From Asterella californica (lineage: Eukaryota > Streptophyta > Marchantiopsida > Marchantiales > Aytoniaceae): a DNA stretch of 64,000 nt. The position numbers were made by a program, and so were the translations under genes. Shown one piece after another: positions 44,684 to 56,943 of this stretch. Location: NCBI GenBank assembly GCA_036924285.1, contig JAYKYS010000009.1:8494001-8558000 (forward strand). Reading direction: 5' to 3'. The notes under the pieces were generated by a model that had not been told where the DNA came from, did no database searches, and saw only the letters and a program-made list of their open reading frames with translations. How positions within the stretch are numbered: position 1 is the first letter of the stretch; every line of letters starts with the position of its first letter.

Positions 44684-47600
44684 ATGGAAGCCGTGCCGAC
44701 TGGGATGGACGAGATGCAGGCGTTTCTGAAGAAGTTGGAAGGCCGACTTGAGCAAGTGGAAGCTGAGAACAAGGTGCTTAAGGCGGATTTAGCTCAAGCA
44801 AAAGTGACACAGGAGAAAGAAGCAGAGGTCCCTGTACTACAAACTGAGCAAGTCAAGGATTTAGCACTGCTGGGTGAAGGAGCAGTTGATGCTACTCAAG
44901 CAGATAAGAATGAAGATGGATCACAGAAGGCGCAAGAGAATGTTGCGGAAGGCAGCTCAGCCAAAGAAGGGCACAAGCGGAAAGTGAAGTGGGCTGAACC
45001 AGCGACACCATCAGCCTTCAACGGTGAGAAAAGCTTTTCCAGGTTTGAGTTATGGATTACTGAAATGGAGAATTACTTGGAGAATTTCGATGAGCGCAGT
45101 TGGTTCACCTATGCTGTTAGTAGACTGGAAGGAGAGGCTAAGGAATGGTATGGAGGTCAACAGCGGATGAGGAGTTTGAACGGTACAACTCCTATGTCCA
45201 CTTGGCCGGAGCTGAAGGATGAACTCAGAAGACATCTGGTACCGGTGGATGAAGCTACACAGTTTCGGCTGGAGCTCATTCATCTGAGACAGACAGGGAG
45301 TATCAGACAATACCTCCAGCGATTTTTTGAGTTGGTTACTCGTTTGCACATGATGGATCGCACCGACTTGCTGTTTCACTTGAAGAAAGGTCTGCAGGGT
45401 TTTTATGCTAGTGTGTTTGATAGTTGGGTTATGTTTCACAAGTCCGAGGACATGCAAGACTTGTTTGCATTTTTGGAAGCAGCAGAGAACACTAGAGAGC
45501 GTAATTATACCGTGCAGCCTTCCAAGTTTCAGCGTGGAACAAGTGGTGGCGAGCCTAGTAGAGGATTTTGGCGCAATCCTCAAGGACAGATAGCGTCCTC
45601 TCAGAGTAGAGGTGGTAGAGGACGTGGTGGTGGAAGATTTGGTGCAGCGGGAAGGAGGTTTCCTCGTGGATCTCAACAGCAAGGAGTTTCTCGTGGTCCT
45701 ACTCAGACACGACCTACTGGATCCTATGCATCCAATGCAAGATCCAACCAAGCTTCGACTTCAGGTGCTAGGAGCAGTGGAGCTAGCAGTGCTACACCTT
45801 CAAGGACGATCATCTGTTTTCGATGCGGACGAGATGGTCACATTGCTCGTGAGTGTCCCCAACGTTCAACAGCGAGCAATGTTCGTGTGTTGACAGCTGA
45901 AGAGACAAACAGTGTGGAAGAACCAGTTGAGACGACTACTGAAGCAGAGGTATGTGCTGGTGAGCATTTGGTAGAGCATGGGGATTTTCTGCCGTGGATT
46001 GAAGTGAAAATAGGAAACCACCGGTGTTGTTTGCTTATTGATACTGGAGCAGATGTGAATGTCTTGGATGAAAAACTAGTCAGGACCTTAGGGGTGACTA
46101 GAACCAAGATCATGAGCCCGTTGTTGGTAAGGTTTGTGCAAGGTAGCACAACCGTTACAGAAAAACTCATGAGTGTTCTTGTTACTGTTGGAGGGGTAAC
46201 TAGGAAGCACGAGTTTTTAGTTATGAGCTTAGGTGACACGATGGAAGGTATCTTGTCCTGGTCCTGGTTACAAGAGACCAAGGCAAAGCTAGATGTTCAA
46301 GAAAGGAATGTCATTGTCATGGATCAATGGGGCTTGGGTCAACCACATCCTTTGATCATCAAAGAGAGACCCAAGGAGCCAAACCATGCTGCTCGTAGGT
46401 TCCAACGAGCCAAGGTGGCATTTCAGATCTGCACAGCTAGACAGTTTGGAAAGCAGATCAAGTTGGTAGACGAAGCTTGGGTTGCAGTGATGTCTAAACC
46501 CAAGGTGGAGACGGATGAGGAAGAACGTGTTGCTGCTCTTCCCATACATCCTGATATGCAGGCATTGATTGAGAGGTATTCTCACCTAATGCCGGGCCAG
46601 TTACCAACCGGACTTCCGCCGAGGAGAGCCTTGGATCATGCTATTGATCTGGTTCCTGAGGCTACCCCTACTGTAGTGTCATCAAGACGGATGTCGTTTG
46701 ATGAACTGAAAGAGCTGAAGACTCAGTTGAAAGAGTTGGTAGCTCAGGGTATCTTACGACCTAGTATATCACCTTATGCTGCCCCGGTGTTGTTCGTGGC
46801 CAAGAAGGATGGTGGTATTCGTATGTGTAGGGACTATCGTGCACTCAATAAGGTTACTGTCAAGAACAAGTACCCTCTTCCTCTCATGGATGAAACCACC
46901 GATCGGTTGGCCATAGGAAGGTATTTCACCAAGCTGGATCTGCGTTCTGGATATCATCAAATCCGGATCAAAGAAGGTGATGAAGAAAAGACAGCTGTAA
47001 GGACGAGGTATGGCTTGTTTGAGTATACAGTGTTGCCGTTTGGATTGTCCAATGCACCTGGTACTTTCTGCAGGCTAATGAACGAGATCTTCAGAGATCT
47101 CTTGGATGAGAGTGTTATCGTGTACCTAGACGATATCATCATCTTCTCATCCACTTGGGATCAGCATCTAGTAGATGTTGAAATGGTGTTTAAGCGCCTA
47201 GAAGAACATCAACTCTATCTCAAGAAGAGCAAGTGCTCTTTTGGACAAGAGAGTGTAGTGTTTCTAGGATGTTTGATCGATGCGCAGGGCATTCATCCTA
47301 ACAGGGCTAAGATTCGAGCCATTGTTGAATGAAAGAGACCTGAGAGTGTTCATGAGCTCAGATCTTTTCTTGGATTAGCCACATATTTTCGGCGCTTTGT
47401 TTATCAATATGCGCATAAAGCCGCACCTTTGTTTGGCTTATTGCGCAAGGTTTCCAAAGTTGTTTGGAATCCAGCAGCTGAACGAGCGTTTCAAGGATTG
47501 AAACAAGCACTGACAAAGATGCCCGTGCTAGCTCTTCCAAAGATGGGAGAACCTTTCGAGGTTCACACAGATGCTTCTCAATGGGCCATTGGAGGAGTGT

Positions 47601-49464
47601 TGATGCAAGGAAAGTATCCGGTGGCTTACGAAAGTCACAAGTTCTCAGAGACTGAGGCAAAATGACCTGCTCATGAACAGGAGATGTTCGCAGTTATCCA
47701 TTGTTTAAAGCGTTGGGAGCATTATTTGTTACCAAGCAAAGTTACTGTTGTAACGGACTGTGAGGGTAATACATACTTTCAGAGTAAACCTCGTTTGTCA
47801 CGTAAACAACAGAGGTGGCAAGTGGAGCTTGCACGTTTTGATATCGAATGGCGGTATCAAAAGGGAAAGGAAAATATTCCAGCGGATGTGTTAAGCAGAC
47901 GTGTCCAGGCGTTAACAACCCAAGACACAAGTGAAGAGCTTTTGGATCGAATCAGACAAGCATTGTCAGATGATCCTCAGGCTCAACGTTGGACCAGCCA
48001 ACAAGGGAGAGATCCATTGGTACGTCATCTCTCATTTCGCAATGGTCTTTGGTTTTACAAGCAAACCAAGGTCTATGTTCCAGCTGGATCTCTGAGGACA
48101 CACGTCATGCAAGAATGTCATGATTGTGAACTGGCTGGACATGGAGGACAAAATAGAACATTGCAACGAGTTAAAGAGCAGTTCTATTGGCCGTCCATGT
48201 TGGAGGATGTAATCAAGTACGTGCAGACTTGCTTGACATGTCAGCAACAACGAACTGAGCGGAGGAGACCTGCAGGGTTGCTGAGGCCATTGCCAATACC
48301 TGATGGGCCTTGGGAGAGCATAAGTATGGACTTATGCACAGGTTTACCCGAATCAGGAGGTTTTGATGCTCTGTTAGTTGTTATAGATCGTTTCAGTAAG
48401 CAAGCTCACCTCATCCCTTGTAGAGAAGCAGTGACGTCAAGAGGTGCCGCTGAACTGTTTATACGATATGTTTTTAAGTATCATGGGATGCCTAAAGACA
48501 TTGTTTCAGATCTGGATAGGAGGTTTGTAGCTGATTTTTGGAAGGGTTTGTTTCGAAGGCTCGGAACTACCCTCAAGTTCAGTTCCTCTTATCATCCTGA
48601 AACTGATGGTCAGACGGAAAGGACGATCCAGATAGTAGAGCAAGGGTTGAGGAACTATATCATGCGAGATCAGAGTGATTGGAGCGAGCACTTGGACTTG
48701 GTGGAGTTTACATATAACAACACCAAGCACTCGAGTACAGGATTTAAACCATTTGAAGTGGTTTATCGGGGCTCTCATGCACCTTGGACTCCTATAGCTT
48801 TAGCTACCAAGGGGCATGAAAACACAGGAAGGTCGAATCAGGATCCTCCAGATCTAGAGACTTTCATACGTGTTCAGGGGACCGTGTTTCAAGAAGCCAA
48901 GAAACACATGGAGAAGGCACAACAACGGTATGCTAAGTATGCAAACCGTGGTAGACAAGACGTACAGTTCGAAGAAGGGCAGAGAGTTTGGTTGAGAATC
49001 AAGAACTTCAGAATCCCAGCAGGGGTGGACTTAGCCAAGAAGCTTCTTCCAAAGTGGGCAGGACCGTTCCTGATCGAGAAGAAGTTAGGTTCTGTGACCT
49101 ATAAGTTACGTTTTCCAGCTAGTATGAAGCACTATCACCCCATCATTCATGTTTCTAACTTAAAGATGTTTCGTGAGGAACTAGAGTCGTTGCCAGGAAG
49201 ATATCAAAAATGGCATCCAGTGTTAGAAGCATTACCAAGAGCTGATGATCTTGAGTTGATTGAGATAGTAGATCATCGAGCATCACCGAATCCAGATGGA
49301 GCTGGAGAACCCGTTACTCAATACCTATGTCGTTGGACAGGTAGAGTTCCGGGATTGGTAAGTGAAGCTTGGGAAACTTAGATGATCTAGCATTGTACAA
49401 GTTTCAAGAACCACTGCATAGATATTTTGTGAGACGACAATCTGCAGTGGTTTCTTCCAGCTAA
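44684..49464 (+). pseudogene. gypsy-1 gag-pol polyprotein, three lesions
   Basis: An N-terminal coiled coil (residues ~8-45) precedes retrotransposon gag (~105-270), a Gly/Arg/Ser-rich linker and the knuckle 'CFRCGRDGHIAREC' (~45815-45856). Protease is 'CLLIDTGADVNVLD' (~46027). Reverse transcriptase has 'FVAKKDGGIRMCRDYRALNK' and the active site 'YLDDIIIF' (~47123). RNase H has 'FEVHTDASQWAIGG'. Integrase has an H-H-C-C zinc site ('HDCELAGHGGQ', 'CLTCQQQ') and core 'SMDLCTGLP', 'VSDLDRRF', 'HPETDGQTERT'. The tail 'LELIEIVDHRASPN...YLCRWTG' is chromodomain-like. TGA 47330-47332 sits at the conserved Trp after 'AIVE', and TGA 47663-47665 at 'EAK*PAHEQE', probably also Trp. One missing T near 49379 creates TAG 49379-49381. 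The shifted frame continues 'LDDLALYKFQEPLHRYF' to TAA 49462-49464. Otherwise the frame is uninterrupted. Confidence 0.95.
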
Positions 49465-49865
49465 GCGGTGGATTGAATCGAGTCAGAAGAGTCATGCAAA
49501 GGGCCCTTCAAGGACACTGGAACCGAGTAGATCTGGCCAATCTGCTCGTCTAAAGGTGGAGTTGTGGTCTGCTGACTTCTTATGACTGTCGAATGTCAAT
49601 CAGGTTTAGGCTGACGCTACTATGGTGTATCATAGTAAGGAGGTGGATAAAAAGAAACTGACGAGTTCACCACCTGGAAGCTAGGGTTTTGTCTCACCCG
49701 AAAGCTTCAACTGATGCTCGGTAATGGAGCATAGTCTTGAGAAAGGGTTTAATCTTACCCTGGATGGGATACTGTTCCTCTGGATTTGAGGAAGTGTTGT
49801 TCCTAATGTGGTATTGCAGGTACCGCAGTTCAGTGGAAGAACTGCTTTTTCTTGGTTGGGACGAT

Positions 49866-50877
49866 TGTAACGCCGTTTACTTTTAAAAAGGGCTGTGATT
49901 AAATGACGTCACATGGTGGCTACAAGGTGATACGAAGGGCTCTCCAGGACTAGATAAGGGGTTCGCGAACCCTAAATGTCTCATTGAACGTCTTTCACTT
50001 CTTGGCTTCAGGTCACTGCGCATGGTTCTCAGGTTGGTGGCTGGCAGAGAGATTGATTAGAGACTGTACGAGACCAGAGAGTGAAGTCTTATGAGACCAG
50101 GGAGCATAGGTTGAGTGGATCATTAGCAGAGCCTTACCAGAAAGAATAGAGGCAGGCTGGAACTGTGTTTTGACTACACTGGGCATAGACTGTGGGTGAA
50201 TAGTTACCGGTTAAGGGTACCAAGGAGATTTCAGTGCTGATCAGATCTGTATTTTGAGATAGTTTGTTGAGTGGAAGATTTCAGCGTTCAGGGTGAAGAT
50301 TCCTGAAGAGATAGCGTTCTGGAGGGAAATTATCAGGAGATTTGCAGAGCAGTGAAGAATTTCCGACCTAAGAGCTCTTCGAGACCTTGTTAGCAAGAAA
50401 ACGCCATGTAATGTATATGAGCCCGTGATTTGCTTTGTTATATGATAAGCAAGCTTGGATTGAGTGCCAAAGCTGGATTGAAGCGTCTTGTGTGGAGTTG
50501 ACTCTATTCTGGTGTACTTTCCTACTTCCTAGCATCTACTAGGTCTCCTAGTCTTGGCGGTTGCTCCTTTTGTGTCCTGGCGTTCCGACTTGATCACCAG
50601 TAGCGGAAGCGCTGCCCAAATTTTATGCAACCCAGGTCTAGAATAGTTCCACCTGTATTTAGTAACCTAAGATTGACCAGAGACCTGCAAAAGACTAGTT
50701 GGTTATCCTAAACCCGTCCGACGGTTATCCAATCCTTGGTGTTTATTAGCGGGAAGTTTAACGAACTGGATCTGGAGACATAAATATAGTATACAGGTCT
50801 CTAGGGAGGTTCACGTTCGGCAGTTCATTGGTTAGAGATTAAAGAATCTGTTCCGAGATCTGTGGTCGAACGTTACA
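49866..50877 (+). repeat. 3' LTR of gypsy-1
   Basis: 1012 bp, essentially identical to 43623-44633 ('gcaacccaggt' here versus 'gcaaccaggt'). Confidence 0.97.
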
Positions 50878-51114
50878 CACCCATACGTCGTCTACGAGAA
50901 ATCTAGTACCAAGTAACAGCGTCCCTACATCACTTCTGAACCTGTAGGGACGCGGTAGATACTAACAAGAGCTTATCTGCTATGTACAGTGTACTTTGTC
51001 GCTTGCAGTGTCCGAGCATGGGTAGACCCGATTTGATCATCTACTGTACGTTCTGGAATGAACTGTGATTTAACGTCCCCTGGCGAGAGTCACTAGTCCA
51101 CAGTAAACTATAGT

Positions 51115-51600
51115 GATTTGCTCGCTCTACCCCCTGTTCATTTGATTAACAGGGGGTAGAGCAAGCAAATCGATTCAAATTCTCTTTTATCGATTCACTG
51201 TTTGATCCACCCTCTTCTGTCGTCTCCACGTGATGTCGTAAGCTTAGCTGGATTTACTTGTCAGCTTTTCACACATGTCTGGTTCTTACATATCCTAGTA
51301 TTATCCTGTAATTTTATTTTCTGTCCGCGCGTGATAAACTTCAAGGACGAGTCGGGGGCAAGAGCGAACTTAGTCATCCTTAGTTTTACCAATACGATTT
51401 GATTTTCTCTCCGTGCACGGTAAGCTTCACAATGAGCCGGGGCCAAGAGCAGACATTTAGTCAAGATGAAGGCGTCGATTTTCCTGGAAACAAGTAACCT
51501 GGAAACTATCAATTGCCAGTGTGCGGGGTGGATCAAACAATGAATCAATAACAAGGGGTGGAGCGATTTCATCAAACTTATTGAGGGTGGAGAAAGAAAG
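51115..51600. mobile_element. Foldback / MITE-like element
   Basis: A 24-bp hairpin (arms 51115-51138 and 51148-51171, one mismatch, 9-nt loop) is followed by 'cgattcactgtttgatccac' (~51190). That sequence is inverted as 'ggtggatcaaacaatgaatc' near 51526-51545. 'taacaaggggtggagcgatt' near 51550 resembles the hairpin arm. Inside, two diverged direct copies start ~51317 and ~51404 ('attttctgtccgcgcg' / 'attttctctccgtgca'). No transposase frame was found. Confidence 0.5.
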
Positions 51601-54520
51601 TAACTACAATGAACTACAACAGTAAATCTAGCCCATTACTGCTTGAAAGTTAAATCCTTATACTCTTTTCTGTATTTAGTGTGTTTACTCAAATAATGTG
51701 AATGTACAATTATTGGAAGTGATAATGATTTAGGTGTAATTTTAATTTTTACAGATTTACATTAGTGACAGTCTAATATAATTAATTACATATATGAAAT
51801 TTTAATACTAGAAAATCTAAGATCATTTTGATAAAAAAGTCTAGATTCTAAAATAAATAAAAATAAAAATATTTTTAATGACAGAATAGTGAAAATATTT
51901 TTTGAATCTCTTACTTTAAATTTTTGGTTTGAATAATAAAAATACTCTTCTTTTGGACTCAGATGTTTTCAAAAAATCAGAGAGATGAACCCTCGTGGTC
52001 TCACTATGGCGAGTTTTGTACATCCCTCTCCCATCTTAAGTCACCTTAAGTAAGTCTTCTTTCTTGTTGTGTGAAGATAATCTTTTGGAGACACTGTACA
52101 CTTGATCTCAATGTTCTAAGACTGTATAAAAATTAACACAAGTCTCTTACTTTGTCAAGAAATCCAAAGCAAGTCCTACCTCTTAATCATCATCGTCGCA
52201 CATTCACTATGAGATGAAGGTATTGAAATCCACTAAACATTGTAACTGGCTATCGTTCTACGACTCTTGTCACATGGACAATCAAACATGAAAATTGATT
52301 GAAGCTCTAGAGAAAGCACATTTGTATGATGTGTTGCATTGCTAGACTTGTGCACACAAGGTGAACCAACCAATCCTTCGTCCTAAACTGACTCCATAAT
52401 ACACTAACTTCATAGTTGTTGATCTCTTCTCAAATTTCATCTTAAGTTCTAACTCAAGTTTCGAATGTAAATGAGAAGTCTTCGTCAACCAGACTGATTT
52501 CTATCCCCAACAAGCTACAGAACTTCGTAAGTAAAACTCCACATAAGACAAACACTGTGGCTTTGAATACTTCGATCAAACACACACAAAGTTCAATTAA
52601 TAAACAAACAAGAGCACAAATGCCAAAAATCTTATATGTGTCTTCGTTTGAAGATCACAGATCTAACTACCTAAGAAGTCGAAGTAACATCTACACCACT
52701 TGATGACACACCTGGATCCGAAATGACACCAAGTACCACGTCAAGACCTAACGCCAAGTCTCTAACTAACTCGTTAATCAAAAACTCTACTACAACGTGA
52801 ATCTCTCTAAGATGTCTAACTACATGTTGTCATAGTCGAGCTACATGGTTCAAGAAGAACCCTCCACATCCTCTACACCTTTCTTATCTCTCGAAGAAGT
52901 GCCACCTCTAAAGAATCCAAATCTACTGCTACCGCAGTAGATTTAGATATCATAGCTGTAACAGTTAATTTTGTGTTATATGTTTTCTAACATTGAACTA
53001 TATAATCTAACTATTTGAATATATCTCACAAGTGCTTTCAAATGCTTTAAATGCTTGTTTCTTTGTGTTATACATCAACAAATACACTAAGTATAATCAA
53101 CTGATATGTTCGTTCTTTGCGTTCTGTTCAAGATTTCTCTCCATGTTGAAAATAGAGAATGAAAACTTATCAAATATTCATTCTATGTTATTCTGAAATA
53201 CCCACACTCTAAATAATTTTTTGTAATAATGTTGGTCATATTATTTTCATAGATTTTTCATTTTTATTAGTGTGGGTGAATAAATCTAAACCGGCATATG
53301 GCGTGTCAGCATAAGACTAGATCATTAAACATATGTAATCTTTTCACACTAAGGATGAGTGCTCTTCACGGATGAGATCTCCCATGCGTCCATGTTGCAT
53401 AGACTAATGTAAAGTTTATAGAATAAATATCACAACTCTAAATGTAGATTATTTCCAACATTATAGCTAGGATAAATTAATTAATATTTTTATTTTCTAT
53501 GTTCACTCGCACGTGTGAAATATTTTATTTCTAGCAAGTACATTATACGAGTTTTAATGGATCCTTTCTGCAAATACTAAAGTTATTGTCTGATGATAGT
53601 AGTGATGTGTCACAACATCATTTCACTTGTAAATTTTTTGTTCAATTGTATATTTATAATTAAGGAAAGCCAAGAACATGTTTATCTTATATGAATAATT
53701 TCAACATATATGAATTCACCAGTCATAAATAAAAAACTTCAGATTCTCATATCATCAGTATTTTTGTATATATGACTAATAAGGTCTATATGACTCCGTT
53801 AGTCGTCTTGTCATATAAGAGTTAATAAAAATTACCACCATTTTCTTGTAGTAGGAATTATCGAATGTATATTATAAACATCCAGCAGAACCAGTCACTG
53901 AGTCAGAGGTCAAAGAAGAAGTTTCAGGGGGAGGGGAGTAAGCAAACAGGTCGATAACTGTTTGCTTATTCGGTTGCAGATAGAGTCTTTTTAACTAGTC
54001 TCTTTCACTTAGTCTCGTGAACTAAGTGGAGGGATCAGAAGCAGCTAGAGGGGGTTGTTATATACTCTTTACCTATATTATAGAAAGGTTACGAAAGAAA
54101 CCAATAGTAAATCAGAAGGAGGTCAGACGTAGTAAGGATGACTCGAGTCTGAACCTTGACATTACTTTGAACAATATATACAGTCGAAAATGGATAAGTG
54201 GAATGCTTTGGGAGTAACCTCCGGTAGTACTCTTATCGAGGGTTGCATACTTCGGTTAGTGCACTTTTTATCATTTTTTGCACTTGTAAAGGTATTCAAT
54301 AAGTGCAAAATAGTTCTTATGGAGATTTAGGTCAGAACGTGCTCAAGAGAGTTTTTCTTTATACAAAGATAGCTTTACTCGTTCTGGTATAACACCACAG
54401 CAGAGAAAGAAATGTCTATTGTGATTATCGGTGATGTTTCATCTCTATTGAATACTGTCATTGGTAGTTGAAACACAAAAATGTGAATCTACGACTCGAT
54501 TCATTTTCTTCTTTGGACAA
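51601..54520. other. AT-rich non-coding DNA
   Basis: No intact coding. 52260-52930 has short runs suggestive of decayed retrotransposon protein but nothing I can assign. Small hairpins lie at 52919-52944 and 53946-53975. Several 'aagtgcaa'-type motifs near 54250-54310 foreshadow the repeat at 54521. Confidence 0.45.
52919..52944. repeat. Perfect 11-bp hairpin
   Basis: 'aaatctactgc' tacc 'gcagtagattt'. Confidence 0.9.
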
Positions 54521-54782
54521 GAACAAACATTTGATCAATAAGTGGAATACTGCAATCTTGCATTAGTCTCTAAGTGCAATGTCTGATCCCCTTGCACTAA
54601 TCCAAATGGACAATATTGCACTTCTCCTTTATGGGAGAGTAGAACAAACATTTGAACAAGAAGTGCAATAATGCAATCTTGCATTAGTCTCTGGTTTGCA
54701 CTTAGAGATTTGGTTTCTGGTCCCCTTGCACTAATCCAAATGGACAATATTTCACTTCCCCTTGTATTTTATGGGAGAGTAG
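54521..54782. repeat. Tandem duplication, ~121-140-bp unit
   Basis: 'gaacaaacatttga' starts at 54521 and 54642. Both copies contain 'gcaatcttgcattagtctct', 'ccccttgcactaatccaaat' and 'tatgggagagtag'. The second copy has an extra 'gcacttagagatttggttt'-type stretch. Confidence 0.88.
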
Positions 54783-55629
54783 ATCGAAAGCATGCACTTG
54801 TCCAATGAATACAATTAGTGATAGTGCACTTAGAGAGTTCTGACTGTATGGTGGCAAAGAAGAAAGGTTTTCAATCACACAGGAGTTTAGGTGAAGGACG
54901 CTCCGAACTTCCATTATTGCATATCTCGTATTGTGGTTTAGTGCTCAGTCAAGGTACGGAAGAAAGACAACTGAAGTGCATCACAAGGTCGGCAGCATGT
55001 CCACTTCTCATGTCCATGAGACTTAGGCGTGGACCGCATCACCGTCTCGCGTGTGATAGTGTTAGCGAAGAAGTCGGGACACATAGGATCGGCAAGTGTT
55101 TAACCTAATGTCTACGACCGCACTACAATGTTTTAGGACGCGTCTTGGGTTTCATCACTTGTTTTCGAGGTCTCACAATGATTTCGAAGACGTGACTTTT
55201 TTAGTGCTATTTTGTCATGTTCTGTCAGTGCTTGCATGGAATGTGGACGGGAAGCTCTCCTGATGCTCGATGGAGATTGCAAGTTTGAAGATAGCGTCGC
55301 TGTCGTTTGTGTGACGATGACGAGAAGGCTGAGGACTATGAAGCATTCGCTCGAATGTGCAAGCGAATGTAAACAGCGTCTATGAAGCTCGATTTTAAAG
55401 AAAATGTCTCTCACTTCTTTCTTGTCTGGCATTTCTCATCGCTTTCGAAGTGGACATTGCTTTGTGCGTCAGTCTGTGTACTACTCGAGTGGAGATGTTT
55501 TCATCGGGACGTGAGGATGGAGGGTCGATCGAGTTCTTTTCAGTTCTTGGGGGGCAAGGATAATTTGAGGACGAGGGTGATGTTGTCCAAAGACATCCAT
55601 TTCTCAAATCAATCCCGTCGAGTCAACCA
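54783..55629. other. Flank of the Harbinger-like genes, nothing assigned
   Basis: Short frames without a recognised domain. It may be the 5' non-coding part of the Harbinger element; terminal repeats not identified. Confidence 0.4.
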
Positions 55630-56609
55630 GTGACTCCGCCGAGCCAATCCGATTTTCCTTCAGGATTTTACGCATTGTCACCAGATGAGAGCTTCGATAC
55701 AACTATCGTGCACCCTGCGGTGCATCATGGACAAACATCCCACGTTCCTGTAAATGTTGCAAGTAGACCACCTCGGGAAACGACAAGTACTGACAGATCC
55801 ATCCCTAAAAAAGCTTGGGAGAACTGAGAAGTCCTCGCTCTCTTGGAATGCAAGAAAGCCGAGGCGGAGGAGTATGAATCTTTAGTTGGCCGAGAGTGCA
55901 TCGTCTTGTCTGAAGCTAAGTGGAGGAAAATTCAGTTTCGGATGGCGGAGAAAGGTAGTATACGTGATATGCATCAGGTTAGGGACAAATGGGAGTCAAT
56001 TTTGCGATGTTACAAGAAAGTTAAGGACTGGAACAATAGATCTAGTGTAGAACCCTATTCTAGCTTATCTCGTGCCGAGCGTAAGACGAATGGAGTACTG
56101 CTTGATTTTCCTGAAACTTGGAGTGATTTCTTGGAGTCATTCTATGACGGACGGCCGAGCGTAAACCCACCGTGCATGGCCGAGTCCATGCCGATTGGTA
56201 CAATCGATGGTCCAGAAAGTCCAGCACCTACACAACCACAAGATGAAGACCGTGAGACCGAAAATGTCAATGATTCACTATGAGATCAAATTCAGACGTG
56301 AAGAGAAAGAAAGACTGTAGTAGGAGTGCATCAGCTTTAGTGGATGCCATGAACAGATTCACAACAACGATGTCCGATACTGAACTGAAACGAGATTGTA
56401 AAGAACAATCTAGAGATGATCGAGAAGAGCATCGAATAGCATGGCTTCAAGAAATTGAAGCTCAGAGAGCTGTCTCCTTACGAGAGCAGCATAAGGAGAT
56501 GATAGATGTATTCAAGATGATGGCCAGTGCCTTTGTTATGATATCCAGGAACAGAGAAATGAGATCGAGTGGAGAATATATTGTCCTCGGTTGGTTCGCG
56601 CTCAGATAA
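55630..56609 (+). pseudogene. Harbinger-type Myb/SANT-like (trihelix) protein, broken
   Basis: A Ser/Pro-rich N-terminal part (55630-55824) is stopped by TGA 55825-55827 inside 'AWEN*EVLALLECKKAEAEE', exactly where Myb/SANT-like domains have their first Trp. The same frame then gives 'EAKWRKIQFRMAEKG', 'VRDKWESILRCYKKVKDWN' and 'SRAERKTNGVLLDFPETWSD', a trihelix/MSANTD-like DNA-binding fold. At 56281 a frame change leads to a charged, helical, coiled-coil-prone C-terminus (56280-56609). PIF/Harbinger transposons typically encode such a protein next to the transposase; it is thought to help nuclear import and DNA binding. Confidence 0.75.
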
Positions 56610-56943
56610 TTCGTTTTCATATGTAGTTGTATTGTATACTCCTAATCTGTTGTTTTTTGAGTTATGTCAATTCCTAGTGTAGTGTTTTGTTTAAACTTTC
56701 CAGCATCGCTCACTTTCAATCGTTTGCAAGGGAGCGGAGCAGCAACTTTTGACGATTATACGCTTTTGACGTACTGTGCTCTTTCTCGTACAGTGCTTCG
56801 ATAATACACACTTTCGTTTGTCTGGTTTCATGCGTGCTATTCTTCGGTTTGGTGTTTACTACTTGTATGTTGTACAGTGGATGTAAATCTCAACTTGCCA
56901 TCCTCTTTTAACCTCGTATATTTTTGCAGACACTCGGCTGAGC

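Larger units (their letters stand above)
43623..50877 (+). mobile_element. Complete Ty3/gypsy retrotransposon (gypsy-1), chromovirus-like, 7.26 kb, young
   Basis: The 1011-bp and 1012-bp LTRs appear identical except for one extra C in the 3' copy (near 50633). The flanks carry a 4-bp target duplication CACC (43619-43622, 50878-50881). The primer site is initiator-Met. A single gag-pol frame runs in the order gag, CCHC, protease, reverse transcriptase, RNase H, integrase, chromodomain-like tail. Integrase downstream of RNase H is the gypsy order. Despite the young LTRs the frame has two TGA codons and one frameshift. Confidence 0.97.
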
